Source: Bacteroidales bacterium (lineage in GTDB: Bacteria > Bacteroidota > Bacteroidia > Bacteroidales > UBA932). From it: DNA of 64,000 bases. How positions within the stretch are numbered: position 1 is the stretch's first letter; every line of letters starts with the position of its first letter. Both the position numbers and the translations under genes were made by a program. This document shows positions 36,347 to 45,644 of the stretch, in pieces. The stretch is from positions 62,001 to 126,000 of the forward strand of contig JAFTMS010000007.1 of NCBI GenBank assembly GCA_017452265.1, written 5' to 3'. The notes beneath the pieces are model-generated. The model made no database searches and was not told the DNA's origin. It saw nothing but the letters and a program-made list of their open reading frames with translations.

Positions 36347-38086
36347 TTAATCCGGATATTGTGTCTTTCCGGCCTCGATTATGGCCTCATATGTCGCCTG
36401 TTCCGTGACCTTGAGTTCACTTCTGTCGATGAGGTCTCCCTCGCAGTGCCAATAGAAAGGCACACAGCCGTTGGCCTTGGACTCCCTTACCACACAAGCG
36501 TTGAATGCAGCACGGGACTTCATGTAGCCCTCGTATGCCTTTTCATTTTCAGCGGCAGTTCCAAGATTGCAGTTCTTGGTCGTACATACGCTGTATTCAC
36601 CGATGATGACAGGTATACCCTTGTCCCAGAATTTCTTCTTCATCTTTGCCATCTGCTTTGCCACATAGCCTTCATTGTAATTCCTGTCCCACCGTCCTGC
36701 ATATGCGCCTGCAGCATATGATTCCTGTTCATCTCCCCAGAAGTACATCATCTTTCCCCAGCTTTCGTCCTGCGCAAGACCGCAGAATGTCCAAGGCGTA
36801 TAATAATGTACTTCGGCTGCAAGTCTGTCCTCTACAGAATCGACCGGAAGCCTGTCCATCAGCTGATCGGTCTTGTCGATATCCGTGCTTGGTCCCTGAA
36901 CCACAAGTACGCGATAGGCATTTCTACCTCCTGTCTTGCGGACAGCATCGACGAAAGTCTGCTCATACCTCAGAAGAGTCTCCATATGTGACGCATTCTC
37001 GGCATTCGGCTCGTTCGTGCCGGCAAAGACAAGATGCTCGTCGTAGTCGCGGAATGTCGTCGCGATCTGGGTCCAGATAGAATGCTGCTCAGCATTTACA
37101 GCCTCATCATATCCGTTCGGGATATCGTTTTCGAGCCAGCCCTGATCCCAATGAATGTTCAGGATGGCATACATATCGTTATCAACGACATAGTCCACGA
37201 CTTCCTTGACGCGGCTCATCCAGCTGCTCTTGACTACATATCCGTCTCCAGGCTCGAGATACTGATGCCATGAGCACGGTATACGTACAGCATTGAAGCC
37301 CAAGCCCTTAATATACTTGATCATAGCCTCCGTCGTCCTCGGAGCGCCCCACGAAGTCTCGCCTCCTGTAGCCTCGAGGGTATTTCCGAGATTTATACCC
37401 AGTTCCATTTTCTTCATGAGGGTCTTCGCATCGCTCTCCATACCTGTCATATCAGCTTCAGGCACGTCCTCATCATTTGCAGCCTGAATCACCTGCACCT
37501 GATACTGCTCATCAGCTGATGTAAAGGTAATGACAGCTTCACGCGCAAAGTTCTGCATATTCAATGTCGCAGCAAATAAAGCAGTTCCGGCCTTGATATC
37601 CTTCTCCTCCAGAGTAAGCCATGAAGCATCCCCAAACGAGACTTCGTAATCCTCGGCAGCCTGTGCCGTGATATAGAAGGTCGTCGCCGTATAAGGAAGT
37701 CTGACAGGAGCCTCGTCCACGAGAAGTGAATACCCTCGCTGAGTCACTGTCACCCGACCGGCTTCCTCGCCATCGATCATTACGGAAAGCACTTTCTCCC
37801 TTTCGGAGACATTCGGATTCTCCTGAACGGAAATCGTGAACTTGCTGATCTTGTCGGAAGCATATGGTTCCTTGACCACAGTGCACCATGAAGCAGTACC
37901 TGTGACCCCAACTTCCGCCGTCGTCTGGACAAAAAGTTCCTGAGTCCCGCCGGCAGCAGTGAAAACGAATTCGGTCGCGCCTATCTTGAATTCCACGACG
38001 TCATTCTTAAGATCGTCCGGCTGACATCCGATAAACGCAGACATGGAGATGATCCCCATAACGACAATTGCAATATATTTACGCAT
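36347..38086 (-). CDS. Lipoprotein GH5 endo-beta-glucanase with two BACON domains
   Basis: 579 residues. Lipobox SAFIGCQ; two BACON-like beta domains (about 30-115 and 117-202, ending VTVTQRG and VQVIQAA); then the GH5 barrel. MELGINLGNTLEA and ETSWGAPRTTEAMI fit subfamily 4-like enzymes; the acid/base Glu is in AGTNEPN near 358 and the nucleophile Glu in PVIIGEYS near 496. It should cut beta-1,4-glucan backbones (xyloglucan, mixed-linkage glucan or cellulose oligomers) at the cell surface; which one is inferred only by family. Start at 38086 (MRKYIAIVV) gives a proper signal peptide; the frame opens earlier at 38140. Confidence 0.93.
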   Translation of the reverse strand: MRKYIAIVVMGIISMSAFIGCQPDDLKNDVVEFKIGATEFVFTAAGGTQELFVQTTAEVGVTGTASWCTVVKEPYASDKISKFTISVQENPNVSEREKVLSVMIDGEEAGRVTVTQRGYSLLVDEAPVRLPYTATTFYITAQAAEDYEVSFGDASWLTLEEKDIKAGTALFAATLNMQNFAREAVITFTSADEQYQVQVIQAANDEDVPEADMTGMESDAKTLMKKMELGINLGNTLEATGGETSWGAPRTTEAMIKYIKGLGFNAVRIPCSWHQYLEPGDGYVVKSSWMSRVKEVVDYVVDNDMYAILNIHWDQGWLENDIPNGYDEAVNAEQHSIWTQIATTFRDYDEHLVFAGTNEPNAENASHMETLLRYEQTFVDAVRKTGGRNAYRVLVVQGPSTDIDKTDQLMDRLPVDSVEDRLAAEVHYYTPWTFCGLAQDESWGKMMYFWGDEQESYAAGAYAGRWDRNYNEGYVAKQMAKMKKKFWDKGIPVIIGEYSVCTTKNCNLGTAAENEKAYEGYMKSRAAFNACVVRESKANGCVPFYWHCEGDLIDRSELKVTEQATYEAIIEAGKTQYPD

Positions 38087-38146
38087 AATTTCGAGATTTG
38101 AATTGGGAAGCGGCGGTCCGGCCAGAGACCGCCACCTCAAATCATA

Positions 38147-40501
38147 TTACATGAGGGTAATCGCATCAACGCTTACCTGTACAGCTGCAGGATCCACGAG
38201 ATCCGCGCCCAAGCCTACGATATCGAGGACGTAGACAACAGCACCTTCAGCAAGTGCAGAAACAGGAGCAGTGAAGATGTATGTACCATCTCCGGTCACA
38301 GTCGTGCCGGCTGTTTCGTTCTTGTTATCTGACTGAACGCTCCAGTCAGGGTTTGAGTAATAGATACCGCCAATGTATGAACCGGCAGCACCTTCCTTCA
38401 GCTCGATACCGCTGAATGTAACTGCCATGATCATGTTCTCAGAGAATGAGATTTCTGCCGTATTTACAGCAGGATCAGGCTTGGTGGATCCCCATTCATT
38501 GTAGAACTCGATACGGTAGTTGCCGTTATTCTCAAGGTCACCGAGAGCAAGCTTTGAGTTGTCAGCTGCAAGAGACTTGATCGCAGGGAGTTCACCGTCA
38601 AGGGTAATCTTGTTGACGTAAGCAACCGGTGTAGAGCCATCGGCAAGATCAGCAGAAAGCCCTACAATATCCAGCACGAATACGACAGCGCCTTCTGCGA
38701 GTGCAGCTACCGGAACCTTGAAATTATAGGTGCCGTTTCCTGTCACCATCGTACCGGCAGTCTCATTCTTGGTATCAGCCTGTACAGACCAGTCCGGATT
38801 TGAATAGTATACACCGCCGACATACGAACCTGCCGCTCCGTCCTTGAGCTGGATACCGCCGAGAGTGATGCTGATATTCATTTCCTGAGAGAATGAAATA
38901 TCTGCAAGATTAACAGCCGGATCATCTTTTGTAGAACCCCACTCATTGTAGAATTCGATACGGAGATTACCATTCCCTTCAAGGTCACCGACAGCAAGCT
39001 TTGTATTGTCAACAGAAAGCACCTTTGCTTCTGCAGGAGGAGTCACTACTCCACCACCGCCGGCACCGACATTTGCCACGAGATGATAGCCCATGTACTC
39101 TTCCTTTGCAGGATCCTTGGCACCGACCCACATCTCCGAAATGACACCGTTCTTTGTAGTGATCTCCATGATGCGGAGCTGGTTCTCTGCTGTTGTCGCG
39201 AACGATGCCCAGCCGACCACTGTGAACGATGGTATTCCGTTGTCGAATGTATAGACGCCCTTCTCGTCAAGAGTATATGTACCCTCGGCCTCAGACCCGT
39301 CAGGAATGACGACCTTATATGAATTGTCTGCACTGTCCATTGTAAGAGAGAAGCCTTCATATACAGCAGGATCAGGAGTTCCGAGCCAGTCAGCATACTC
39401 GCCAGGAGTAAGCCAGCCGTTCATGCGCGAACCGTCCATGTTGCACCAGTCGAGAGGATTCTGATCTGAAAGCTTCCACTCGATTGCAGTCTGGGAAATC
39501 GTACCTACGATATCCTGCCATCCTTCAGGAAGGACAGGCTCAGACGGCTTTGCAGGCTCTTCCGGCGCTGGCGGATTGTCCCAATAGTTCTGTGACACAT
39601 AGTTGTACAGAAGGAGACATGGGCCTTCTGAAGGATCGTTGTCACGGATAACTCCAAGCTGGAGGAAGTCTTCAGTAAGCTGGATCACACGTGCATTGCC
39701 CCACTGAGTGACGATTGCGTCACGGCCCGGATCATGAAGGATGCCTGCATCCGACATTGTAAGATTATAATTCTCCGTATCGAGAAGGAAAGTACCGTTC
39801 TGCTCAGACTCGACAGAGCCGTCAGCATTGAGTCGTGTCACCTTCACGTGAGCTCCGTCAATCAGGTCAAATGTCATCGTACCGTAGTCCATTGCACCTG
39901 TACCTCCGAAAAGCCATGAACCGTTTCCGGCCCAGTCTGCTGCCCAGTTCCACGAATCAAGTGTACCGTCACCATTGTAGTCGGTCGCCTCCTGACCTCC
40001 GTTTACGTTTCCATACCAGTCGTCAGTACCATAGAAGTAGAGAGGGCCTGCGAAATACTTGCATCCGTCTGCAGAGACATCAAGTTTCCATGTCTTCGAC
40101 TGACCTTTTCCACCTGTGAGGGTGTTCCACATTGGGTCATCCACATAGGAAAGGTTGTCGGTTGTGAGATTCAGCACATATGGCTCGCCATATACATAGC
40201 CGCCGGCGGTTTCAACACCGAACTTTATTGTATACTCGCCCTTGAACGCTATCTTAAGTGTGATTTCATCCTTCTGACTACGTCCCTGAGGATGCTCCCA
40301 CAGAGGAGTATAGCCAGCCATAAGGTTCTTGAGGTAGACCGTATTAGGATCTGTCGGGTCCTGGGTAACGCTGTATGCAATACCCTGTACAAGCTCGTCC
40401 GCAGTCACATCGACAGGGCCCAACTCATACTCTTCCGGCATACAGGCATAAACCCCTGCAAGGCACAGAAGCGACAATATGAACAATCTTATATTTTTCA
40501 T
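38147..40501 (-). CDS. Surface glycan-binding lipoprotein with duplicated C-terminal domain
   Basis: 784 residues. Lipobox GVYACM. N-terminal SusE-like or PKD-like region (about 30-125), a middle portion rich in Trp/Gly (DDWYGNVNGG, WNWAADWAGNGSWLFGG; about 130-470) and a Gly hinge (VGAGGGGVVTPP). Two tandem domains of about 135 residues follow (about 500-635 and 645-784) that are nearly the same (IEFYNEWGSTK, GSYVGGVYYSNPDWSVQ / GSYIGGIYYSNPDWSVQ). As third gene after susC and susD it fits the surface glycan-binding protein position. No catalytic residues identified. Aromatic-rich domains suggest beta-glucan binding. Confidence 0.85.
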   Translation of the reverse strand: MKNIRLFILSLLCLAGVYACMPEEYELGPVDVTADELVQGIAYSVTQDPTDPNTVYLKNLMAGYTPLWEHPQGRSQKDEITLKIAFKGEYTIKFGVETAGGYVYGEPYVLNLTTDNLSYVDDPMWNTLTGGKGQSKTWKLDVSADGCKYFAGPLYFYGTDDWYGNVNGGQEATDYNGDGTLDSWNWAADWAGNGSWLFGGTGAMDYGTMTFDLIDGAHVKVTRLNADGSVESEQNGTFLLDTENYNLTMSDAGILHDPGRDAIVTQWGNARVIQLTEDFLQLGVIRDNDPSEGPCLLLYNYVSQNYWDNPPAPEEPAKPSEPVLPEGWQDIVGTISQTAIEWKLSDQNPLDWCNMDGSRMNGWLTPGEYADWLGTPDPAVYEGFSLTMDSADNSYKVVIPDGSEAEGTYTLDEKGVYTFDNGIPSFTVVGWASFATTAENQLRIMEITTKNGVISEMWVGAKDPAKEEYMGYHLVANVGAGGGGVVTPPAEAKVLSVDNTKLAVGDLEGNGNLRIEFYNEWGSTKDDPAVNLADISFSQEMNISITLGGIQLKDGAAGSYVGGVYYSNPDWSVQADTKNETAGTMVTGNGTYNFKVPVAALAEGAVVFVLDIVGLSADLADGSTPVAYVNKITLDGELPAIKSLAADNSKLALGDLENNGNYRIEFYNEWGSTKPDPAVNTAEISFSENMIMAVTFSGIELKEGAAGSYIGGIYYSNPDWSVQSDNKNETAGTTVTGDGTYIFTAPVSALAEGAVVYVLDIVGLGADLVDPAAVQVSVDAITLM

Positions 40502-40524
40502 AACAGTGTTTCTATTAAAGGTTA

Positions 40525-42225
40525 TTACCAGCCCTTGTTCTGAGTGTAAACATTGCCGGAAAGTGTGATCTGATTGTCAGGAATACGGCAGAGGCCACGC
40601 TTTGAGATGACGTTCTGAGCATCGATCTTGACCACATCATTCTGGTTGCCGCTGAGGACGGTCCATGAACCTGCGATTTCGTTTGCGGCATAGTCCACTC
40701 CCTGACGGAGAAGATCCCAATAGCGGAGGCCCTCACCCATGAACTCACGGTGACGCTCTGCGATGATGTTGTCCTTGGAATAATCGACGGCTCCGAGACC
40801 TGCTCGTGCACGCACCTCGTTCATGTATGATGCGTCTTCCTTGAGCTCTGAAAGCATGAGAAGGACATCAGAATATCTCATGATCACGTAGTCCTGATAC
40901 TGTGAAATCTGGAAGTCGTGGCCGCCCTCCCATGTCGATTCAGCCTGAACCTCAGGGACTGCCTGTCCGCCTACGTTGTATGAAAGAGGGATATACTTCT
41001 TGAGATTGTAGCCTGTGTACTCACGCTGGTCTGCAAGCTCGACTTCACCGAACATTGCCTGACGGCCTTCTCCGACGATGTCGATGATGGTAGCGGCCTG
41101 ACGTGCGTCACCTGCCTCGAAGACATTCCATGAATCAGGATTCACCGTACAAGCGCCCCATCCCTTTCCGTAAGGGACTGCACATGCATCAGAGATGCCA
41201 CGGAGGCCCACCATCACAAGCCAGCGGTTACCAGTAGTCACTCCGTTGTAGTCCTGGGTATAGTTGAACTTCATTGTGAAGAGGTACTCGTTCACTTCTG
41301 AATCCTTGCATCCGATGCCTACCCAGTCGTGATAGTTAAGGCCCTGGCCGTCACCGTTGTCAGTAGCGACAGCAGCCCTCCACAGACGTGCGAATCCGTT
41401 GTTCTCGGAATTCTGCACGAGACCGTAGTTTCCGCCGGCAACGACATCCTCAAGGCCCTTGATCACATAGTCCTTCGTAACGTCAGCCGGTTCCTTTCCG
41501 TAATATCCCTTATAAAAGAGGTATACACGTGCGAGCATTGCCTTTGCGGCCTCGGATGTAGCGCGTCCGTCATTTACTGCATGCCATGCCTTTGTAGGAA
41601 CGTACTTGATGTTCTCGGCAGCGAACTTGAGGTCTGCAAATATCTGTGCATATGTCTCTTCCGGATCTGCCTGAGGCACGATGTCCTTGTTCGGAGCTGT
41701 GAGAAGAGGCACACGCTCGAAAAGACGGACGAGGTCGAAGTACTGTACTGCGCGGAGGAAACGTGCCTCGCCCTCTACAGCAGCCTTTGTCTCTTCAGCT
41801 GACGAAGTGTTGAAGTCCGCAGACTCTTCCCATGTGATGTTGTCCAGCTGCACGAGCAGAGAGTTTGCGTTGAAGATACCTGCATAATACAGCGTCCAGA
41901 GTGTTTCGAAGAGGTTCATATCTGCAGGGGACTGACTCTGGTCAAAACGGTCAATTACCTGATAGCCACGGCCGTCACCATTTCCTGTAGCTCCGAAGCA
42001 GTCGTCACTCATAATCTCCGAAGCCTCGAAGAATGAAGGAGAAGCTCCTCCGGATGCTGTACGGCGATAACCGTCATAGCAGCCGACGAGGGCGGCCTTT
42101 GCATCGGCCATTGTCTTGTAATATGTCTGTGAGTCGATACTTGACATCGATTCCGTGTCGAGAGAGCATGCAGTACCGCTTACAGCCAACAGAACTATTG
42201 CAGCATTTCTAAAAAACTTTTTCAT
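40525..42225 (-). CDS. susD: SusD/RagB-family glycan-binding lipoprotein
   Basis: 566 residues. Lipobox SGTACS; the SusD helical TPR-like core begins near DAKAALVGCYDGY, with DLVRLFERVPLL near 170, the lineage-typical FMGEGLRYWDLLRQG near 500 and the C-terminal IPDNQITLSGNVYTQNKGW. It caps the SusC barrel and delivers oligosaccharides. 21 bases downstream of susC. Symbol refers to the family, not to the starch system. Confidence 0.96.
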   Translation of the reverse strand: MKKFFRNAAIVLLAVSGTACSLDTESMSSIDSQTYYKTMADAKAALVGCYDGYRRTASGGASPSFFEASEIMSDDCFGATGNGDGRGYQVIDRFDQSQSPADMNLFETLWTLYYAGIFNANSLLVQLDNITWEESADFNTSSAEETKAAVEGEARFLRAVQYFDLVRLFERVPLLTAPNKDIVPQADPEETYAQIFADLKFAAENIKYVPTKAWHAVNDGRATSEAAKAMLARVYLFYKGYYGKEPADVTKDYVIKGLEDVVAGGNYGLVQNSENNGFARLWRAAVATDNGDGQGLNYHDWVGIGCKDSEVNEYLFTMKFNYTQDYNGVTTGNRWLVMVGLRGISDACAVPYGKGWGACTVNPDSWNVFEAGDARQAATIIDIVGEGRQAMFGEVELADQREYTGYNLKKYIPLSYNVGGQAVPEVQAESTWEGGHDFQISQYQDYVIMRYSDVLLMLSELKEDASYMNEVRARAGLGAVDYSKDNIIAERHREFMGEGLRYWDLLRQGVDYAANEIAGSWTVLSGNQNDVVKIDAQNVISKRGLCRIPDNQITLSGNVYTQNKGW

Positions 42226-42246
42226 AATTCTCTTTGATTTAAACGG

Positions 42247-45200
42247 TTAGAACTGAAGGTTTACACCAAGGAGGAATGTACGCGGATGCGGATAGTATCC
42301 GAGATCGATGCCTGAGCACCAGCCTGAAGTACCGTAACCGATTTCAGGGTCCATTCCGTCATACTTCGTGAATGTGAACGCATTCTGCACTGAGACATAG
42401 AGTCTTGCCTGGCTGAGCCACTTCACATTTGCAAGACGTGCGAAGTCGTAGCCGAGGGTGATGTTGCTGATGCGGAGGTAGCTTCCGTCCTGAAGGAAGA
42501 GATCCGAGAACTCAGCGTAGTTGATGTTCTGGTCTGTCACGCGAGGAATTCTGTCCGACGTGCCCTCACCATGCCAGCGTCCGAGGACTGCAGTGGTGTA
42601 GTTCGCATACTTGTTAGTGAAGTTCCTGTACGACTGCACAAGTTCAGCTCCTGCAGAACCGTAGGCTGTGACATTGAAGTCGAGGCCCTTCCAGTCGAAT
42701 CCGAGGTTGAATCCGTATGTGAATTCCGGCATACCGTTTCCGAGGTCAACCTTATCGCTGTCGTCGATCTTTCCGTCCCTGTTCTGGTCTACGAAACGGA
42801 CGTCACCTGGCTGCACATCCGACTGGAGTACACCGAGGCCAGCAGCCTTATGGTCATTGATCTCCTGCTGATTCTGGAAGATGCCGTCGGTCTCAAGGCC
42901 CCACCAGTAACCGATAGAGTGGCCGTTTTCAGCACGGTAGAACTCCTTGGCATTGTCGAAGAGCTCGTTAGTGTTTCCGTGGATGATTCCGTCTGAGTTA
43001 GGGATTTCGCCTACGACGTTCTTGTTGTATGCGCCGTTTACACCTATATAATAGTTGAAGTCCTTTCCGATATGGTCGTTCCAGTTGAGTGCAAGCTCGA
43101 CACCTGAGTTGGTCACGTCACCTCCGTTGATATACGGTGCTCCGGTACCTGCGGTTGCAGGAATAGGGGCTGTGACGAGCCAGTCGCGCGTAATCTTACG
43201 ATACCAGTCTGCATTCAGGCTGAGGCGGCTGTCAAGGAAACGTGCATCGATACCGAAGTCGAGCTGTTCCGAAGTCTCCCACTTGATAGCTGAATTTGCA
43301 AGACGCTCCTGTACCGCACCGAGAGTCTCGGCAGCTGAACCGAGCTCGGCACCGGAGCTGGTACCGAATGTGTATGAGTGGTTTACAGTCGAGATAGGAG
43401 CTGTGAATGCATAGTTGGTGATGTTCTTGTTACCCACCTGTCCCCATGACGCACGGATCTTGAGGAAGTCGAGGCCTTCGGCATTGCGGAGCCAGTCCTC
43501 TTCGGTCATCACCCAGCCGGCAGACACTGAAGGGAAGAATCCCCAGCGGTTGCCCTTGGCGAACTTCGAAGAACCGTCGGCACGGAATGTCGCATTGATC
43601 ATGTACTTCTCCTTGTAGTTGTAGCCGAGACGTGCGAATGCCGAGAAGGTCTTGTCGATGTCGTTCACATTACCCTGAGGCTTGCCCCAGAATGTGTTGT
43701 CGTCAGAACCGTTGTTGAGCCATGCATGGTCGAAGTCCTTGAACTGCTCGACAGAAATCTTGTTGGTTCCGTACATCCACTCGCCGTAGTTCGTGTCCCA
43801 CTCGGAACCGATCATAGCAGAGATGTTGTGGTTCTCGGCGATTGTAGTGTCGTATGTCGCAGTGTTGATCCAGGAGAAGCTGTAGCCGCTTGAAAGGTTC
43901 TGGCTTACGGATGCATAATAGTCGGTCTCACCTGAAGGGATGGTACCGTATGAGTTCCAGCGTGCATTGTAGCCGATGCCGTGGCCGTTAGATGAATAAT
44001 GAGAGAAGCCCACGGTAGACTTGATTGCAAGGCCCTTCACAGGAGTGAGTTCCACATATACGTCACCGATGAAGTTCTGTGAAGCCGATGTAGACCTGCC
44101 GAGCATCATGGATGCATAAGGGTTGCCGTCGTTGTTATACCAGTTTGTGCTGTCGTATGCAGAGTCGTTCCAGATGCCGCCCTCATCGCCCCAGCCGTAA
44201 TAGTTGTTTCCGTATACATGGGCGAGAGGTGAGGTGTTGAATGCTCCGCGGAGGGTGTTGTTGTACTGGTTGCCCACTCCGATGCCTGCGGACTTGCCGT
44301 AGACGAAAGTCATGTGCTCACCCACCTTGAGAAGGTCCTTGTACACCTTGTGCTCTGAGTTGAGACGCACCTTGTAGCTCTGGTAGCTTGACTTCTCGCG
44401 GCTTCCTGCGATACCTTCCTGATCCGTATAGTTGAACGAAAGTGCATATACGGAAATGTCGTTTCCTCCTGTCACGCCGACTGTGTAGTTCTGCGTCGGA
44501 GCCGACTCACGGAACATCTGGTCCACCCAGTCCGTATCTGCAAGATTATACTGTGACCAGTCGTAAGGGACGCTGCCTGAATTGAGTGCCTGCTCGTCCA
44601 TGATCACCTTATATTCCTCAGCATTGAGCATGCGCGCCTGACGGTAAACGGTCTGAACGCCATAATATCCGTCGAAATAAACATGGGCCTGTCCTGCCTT
44701 ACCGGTCTTCGTGGTCACGAGAACCACACCGTTGGCTGCCTGCGAACCGTAGATGGCTGCAGAAGCGGCATCCTTGAGCACGTCGATGCTCTCTATATCG
44801 GCAGGGTTGATCTTCGAGATGTCTCCCGGCACTCCGTCAACGATATACAGAGGGCCTGAGCTTCCTGTAGTACCGATACCACGGATAGTGACCTTCATTC
44901 CTTCGCCTGGCTGTCCTGATGTAGAGGTGATCTGCATACCCGGGGTCTGGCCCTGAAGCGCCTGAAGGGCGCTTGTGGTATTGCGCTTCATGAGTTCGTC
45001 ACCCTTGACATTGAGATTTGCACCTGTCACGAGCTTCTTCTTCTGGACACCGTAGCCGACGACCACGACATCTTCAAGCGTATTCAGATCCTCTTCAAGG
45101 ACGAAATCGATCACAGAGCGACCGTTGATCTGCTGTGTGACCGTCTTGTAGCCGAGGCATACGACAGAAAGCTCCGTCGTCCCTGTCGGCAACATCATCG

Positions 45201-45402
45201 AGTAGGTACCGTCAGCTTCGGTCATAGTTCCGACCGTCGTACCAAGCACGACGACTCCGGCTCCTATGACAGGAGAACCGTCGGCCGCAGCGGTAACCTT
45301 ACCTGTGACATGGGTCTGGGCAAATGCCTGCCCCCCCCATGCGACAATCGCGAGCAGCGCTGCAAGCGCCGTCACGAGTCTTTTAGGGAAAATCTTTTCC
45401 AT
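42247..45402 (-). CDS. susC: SusC/RagA-family TonB-dependent outer-membrane transporter
   Basis: 1051 residues. Signal peptide to about 28; carboxypeptidase-like domain (HVTGKVTAAADGSPVIGAGV, about 30-115); plug with VVVVGYGVQKKKLVTGA near 125 and the typical VTIRGIGT and LYIVDGVPGD motifs; then a 22-strand barrel ending FLLGVNLQF with terminal Phe. Imports oligosaccharides with SusD. First gene of the leftward run; expected to be activated by the HTCS. A poly-C run of 8 near 45332 in the signal-peptide coding region could be slippage-prone. Confidence 0.97.
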   Translation of the reverse strand: MEKIFPKRLVTALAALLAIVAWGGQAFAQTHVTGKVTAAADGSPVIGAGVVVLGTTVGTMTEADGTYSMMLPTGTTELSVVCLGYKTVTQQINGRSVIDFVLEEDLNTLEDVVVVGYGVQKKKLVTGANLNVKGDELMKRNTTSALQALQGQTPGMQITSTSGQPGEGMKVTIRGIGTTGSSGPLYIVDGVPGDISKINPADIESIDVLKDAASAAIYGSQAANGVVLVTTKTGKAGQAHVYFDGYYGVQTVYRQARMLNAEEYKVIMDEQALNSGSVPYDWSQYNLADTDWVDQMFRESAPTQNYTVGVTGGNDISVYALSFNYTDQEGIAGSREKSSYQSYKVRLNSEHKVYKDLLKVGEHMTFVYGKSAGIGVGNQYNNTLRGAFNTSPLAHVYGNNYYGWGDEGGIWNDSAYDSTNWYNNDGNPYASMMLGRSTSASQNFIGDVYVELTPVKGLAIKSTVGFSHYSSNGHGIGYNARWNSYGTIPSGETDYYASVSQNLSSGYSFSWINTATYDTTIAENHNISAMIGSEWDTNYGEWMYGTNKISVEQFKDFDHAWLNNGSDDNTFWGKPQGNVNDIDKTFSAFARLGYNYKEKYMINATFRADGSSKFAKGNRWGFFPSVSAGWVMTEEDWLRNAEGLDFLKIRASWGQVGNKNITNYAFTAPISTVNHSYTFGTSSGAELGSAAETLGAVQERLANSAIKWETSEQLDFGIDARFLDSRLSLNADWYRKITRDWLVTAPIPATAGTGAPYINGGDVTNSGVELALNWNDHIGKDFNYYIGVNGAYNKNVVGEIPNSDGIIHGNTNELFDNAKEFYRAENGHSIGYWWGLETDGIFQNQQEINDHKAAGLGVLQSDVQPGDVRFVDQNRDGKIDDSDKVDLGNGMPEFTYGFNLGFDWKGLDFNVTAYGSAGAELVQSYRNFTNKYANYTTAVLGRWHGEGTSDRIPRVTDQNINYAEFSDLFLQDGSYLRISNITLGYDFARLANVKWLSQARLYVSVQNAFTFTKYDGMDPEIGYGTSGWCSGIDLGYYPHPRTFLLGVNLQF

Positions 45403-45478
45403 AGAGACAGTGTTAGTTTGTGGTTAATAATTATGTTTTGTGTCATTATAGCAAGCAAACGCGAGCATTTTCACATAG

Positions 45479-45486
45479 CAAATATA
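45479..45486 (-). promoter_or_regulatory. -7 box of the susC operon
   Basis: Reverse strand TATATTTG, 76 bases before the susC start. The spacer to 45644 is shared with the divergent esterase gene, so an HTCS operator is expected here; none was identified. Confidence 0.6.
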
Positions 45487-45586
45487 CGGATTCCCGACGG
45501 AAAGGAGTGGGAGTTTTTGTTGTTTCTTCATGTAATAAATGTTGTTGAAAGTGCGAAAACATTAGGAATATGTCGTGATTGTTTTC

Positions 45587-45594
45587 TAAATTTG
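45587..45594 (+). promoter_or_regulatory. -7 box of the divergent SGNH esterase gene
   Basis: TAAATTTG fits TAnnTTTG, 50 bases before the start at 45645. Confidence 0.55.
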
Positions 45595-45644
45595 CTCCCG
45601 CCTCACGGGCATAAGACACCGAAACATATAACCGATACAGATAC

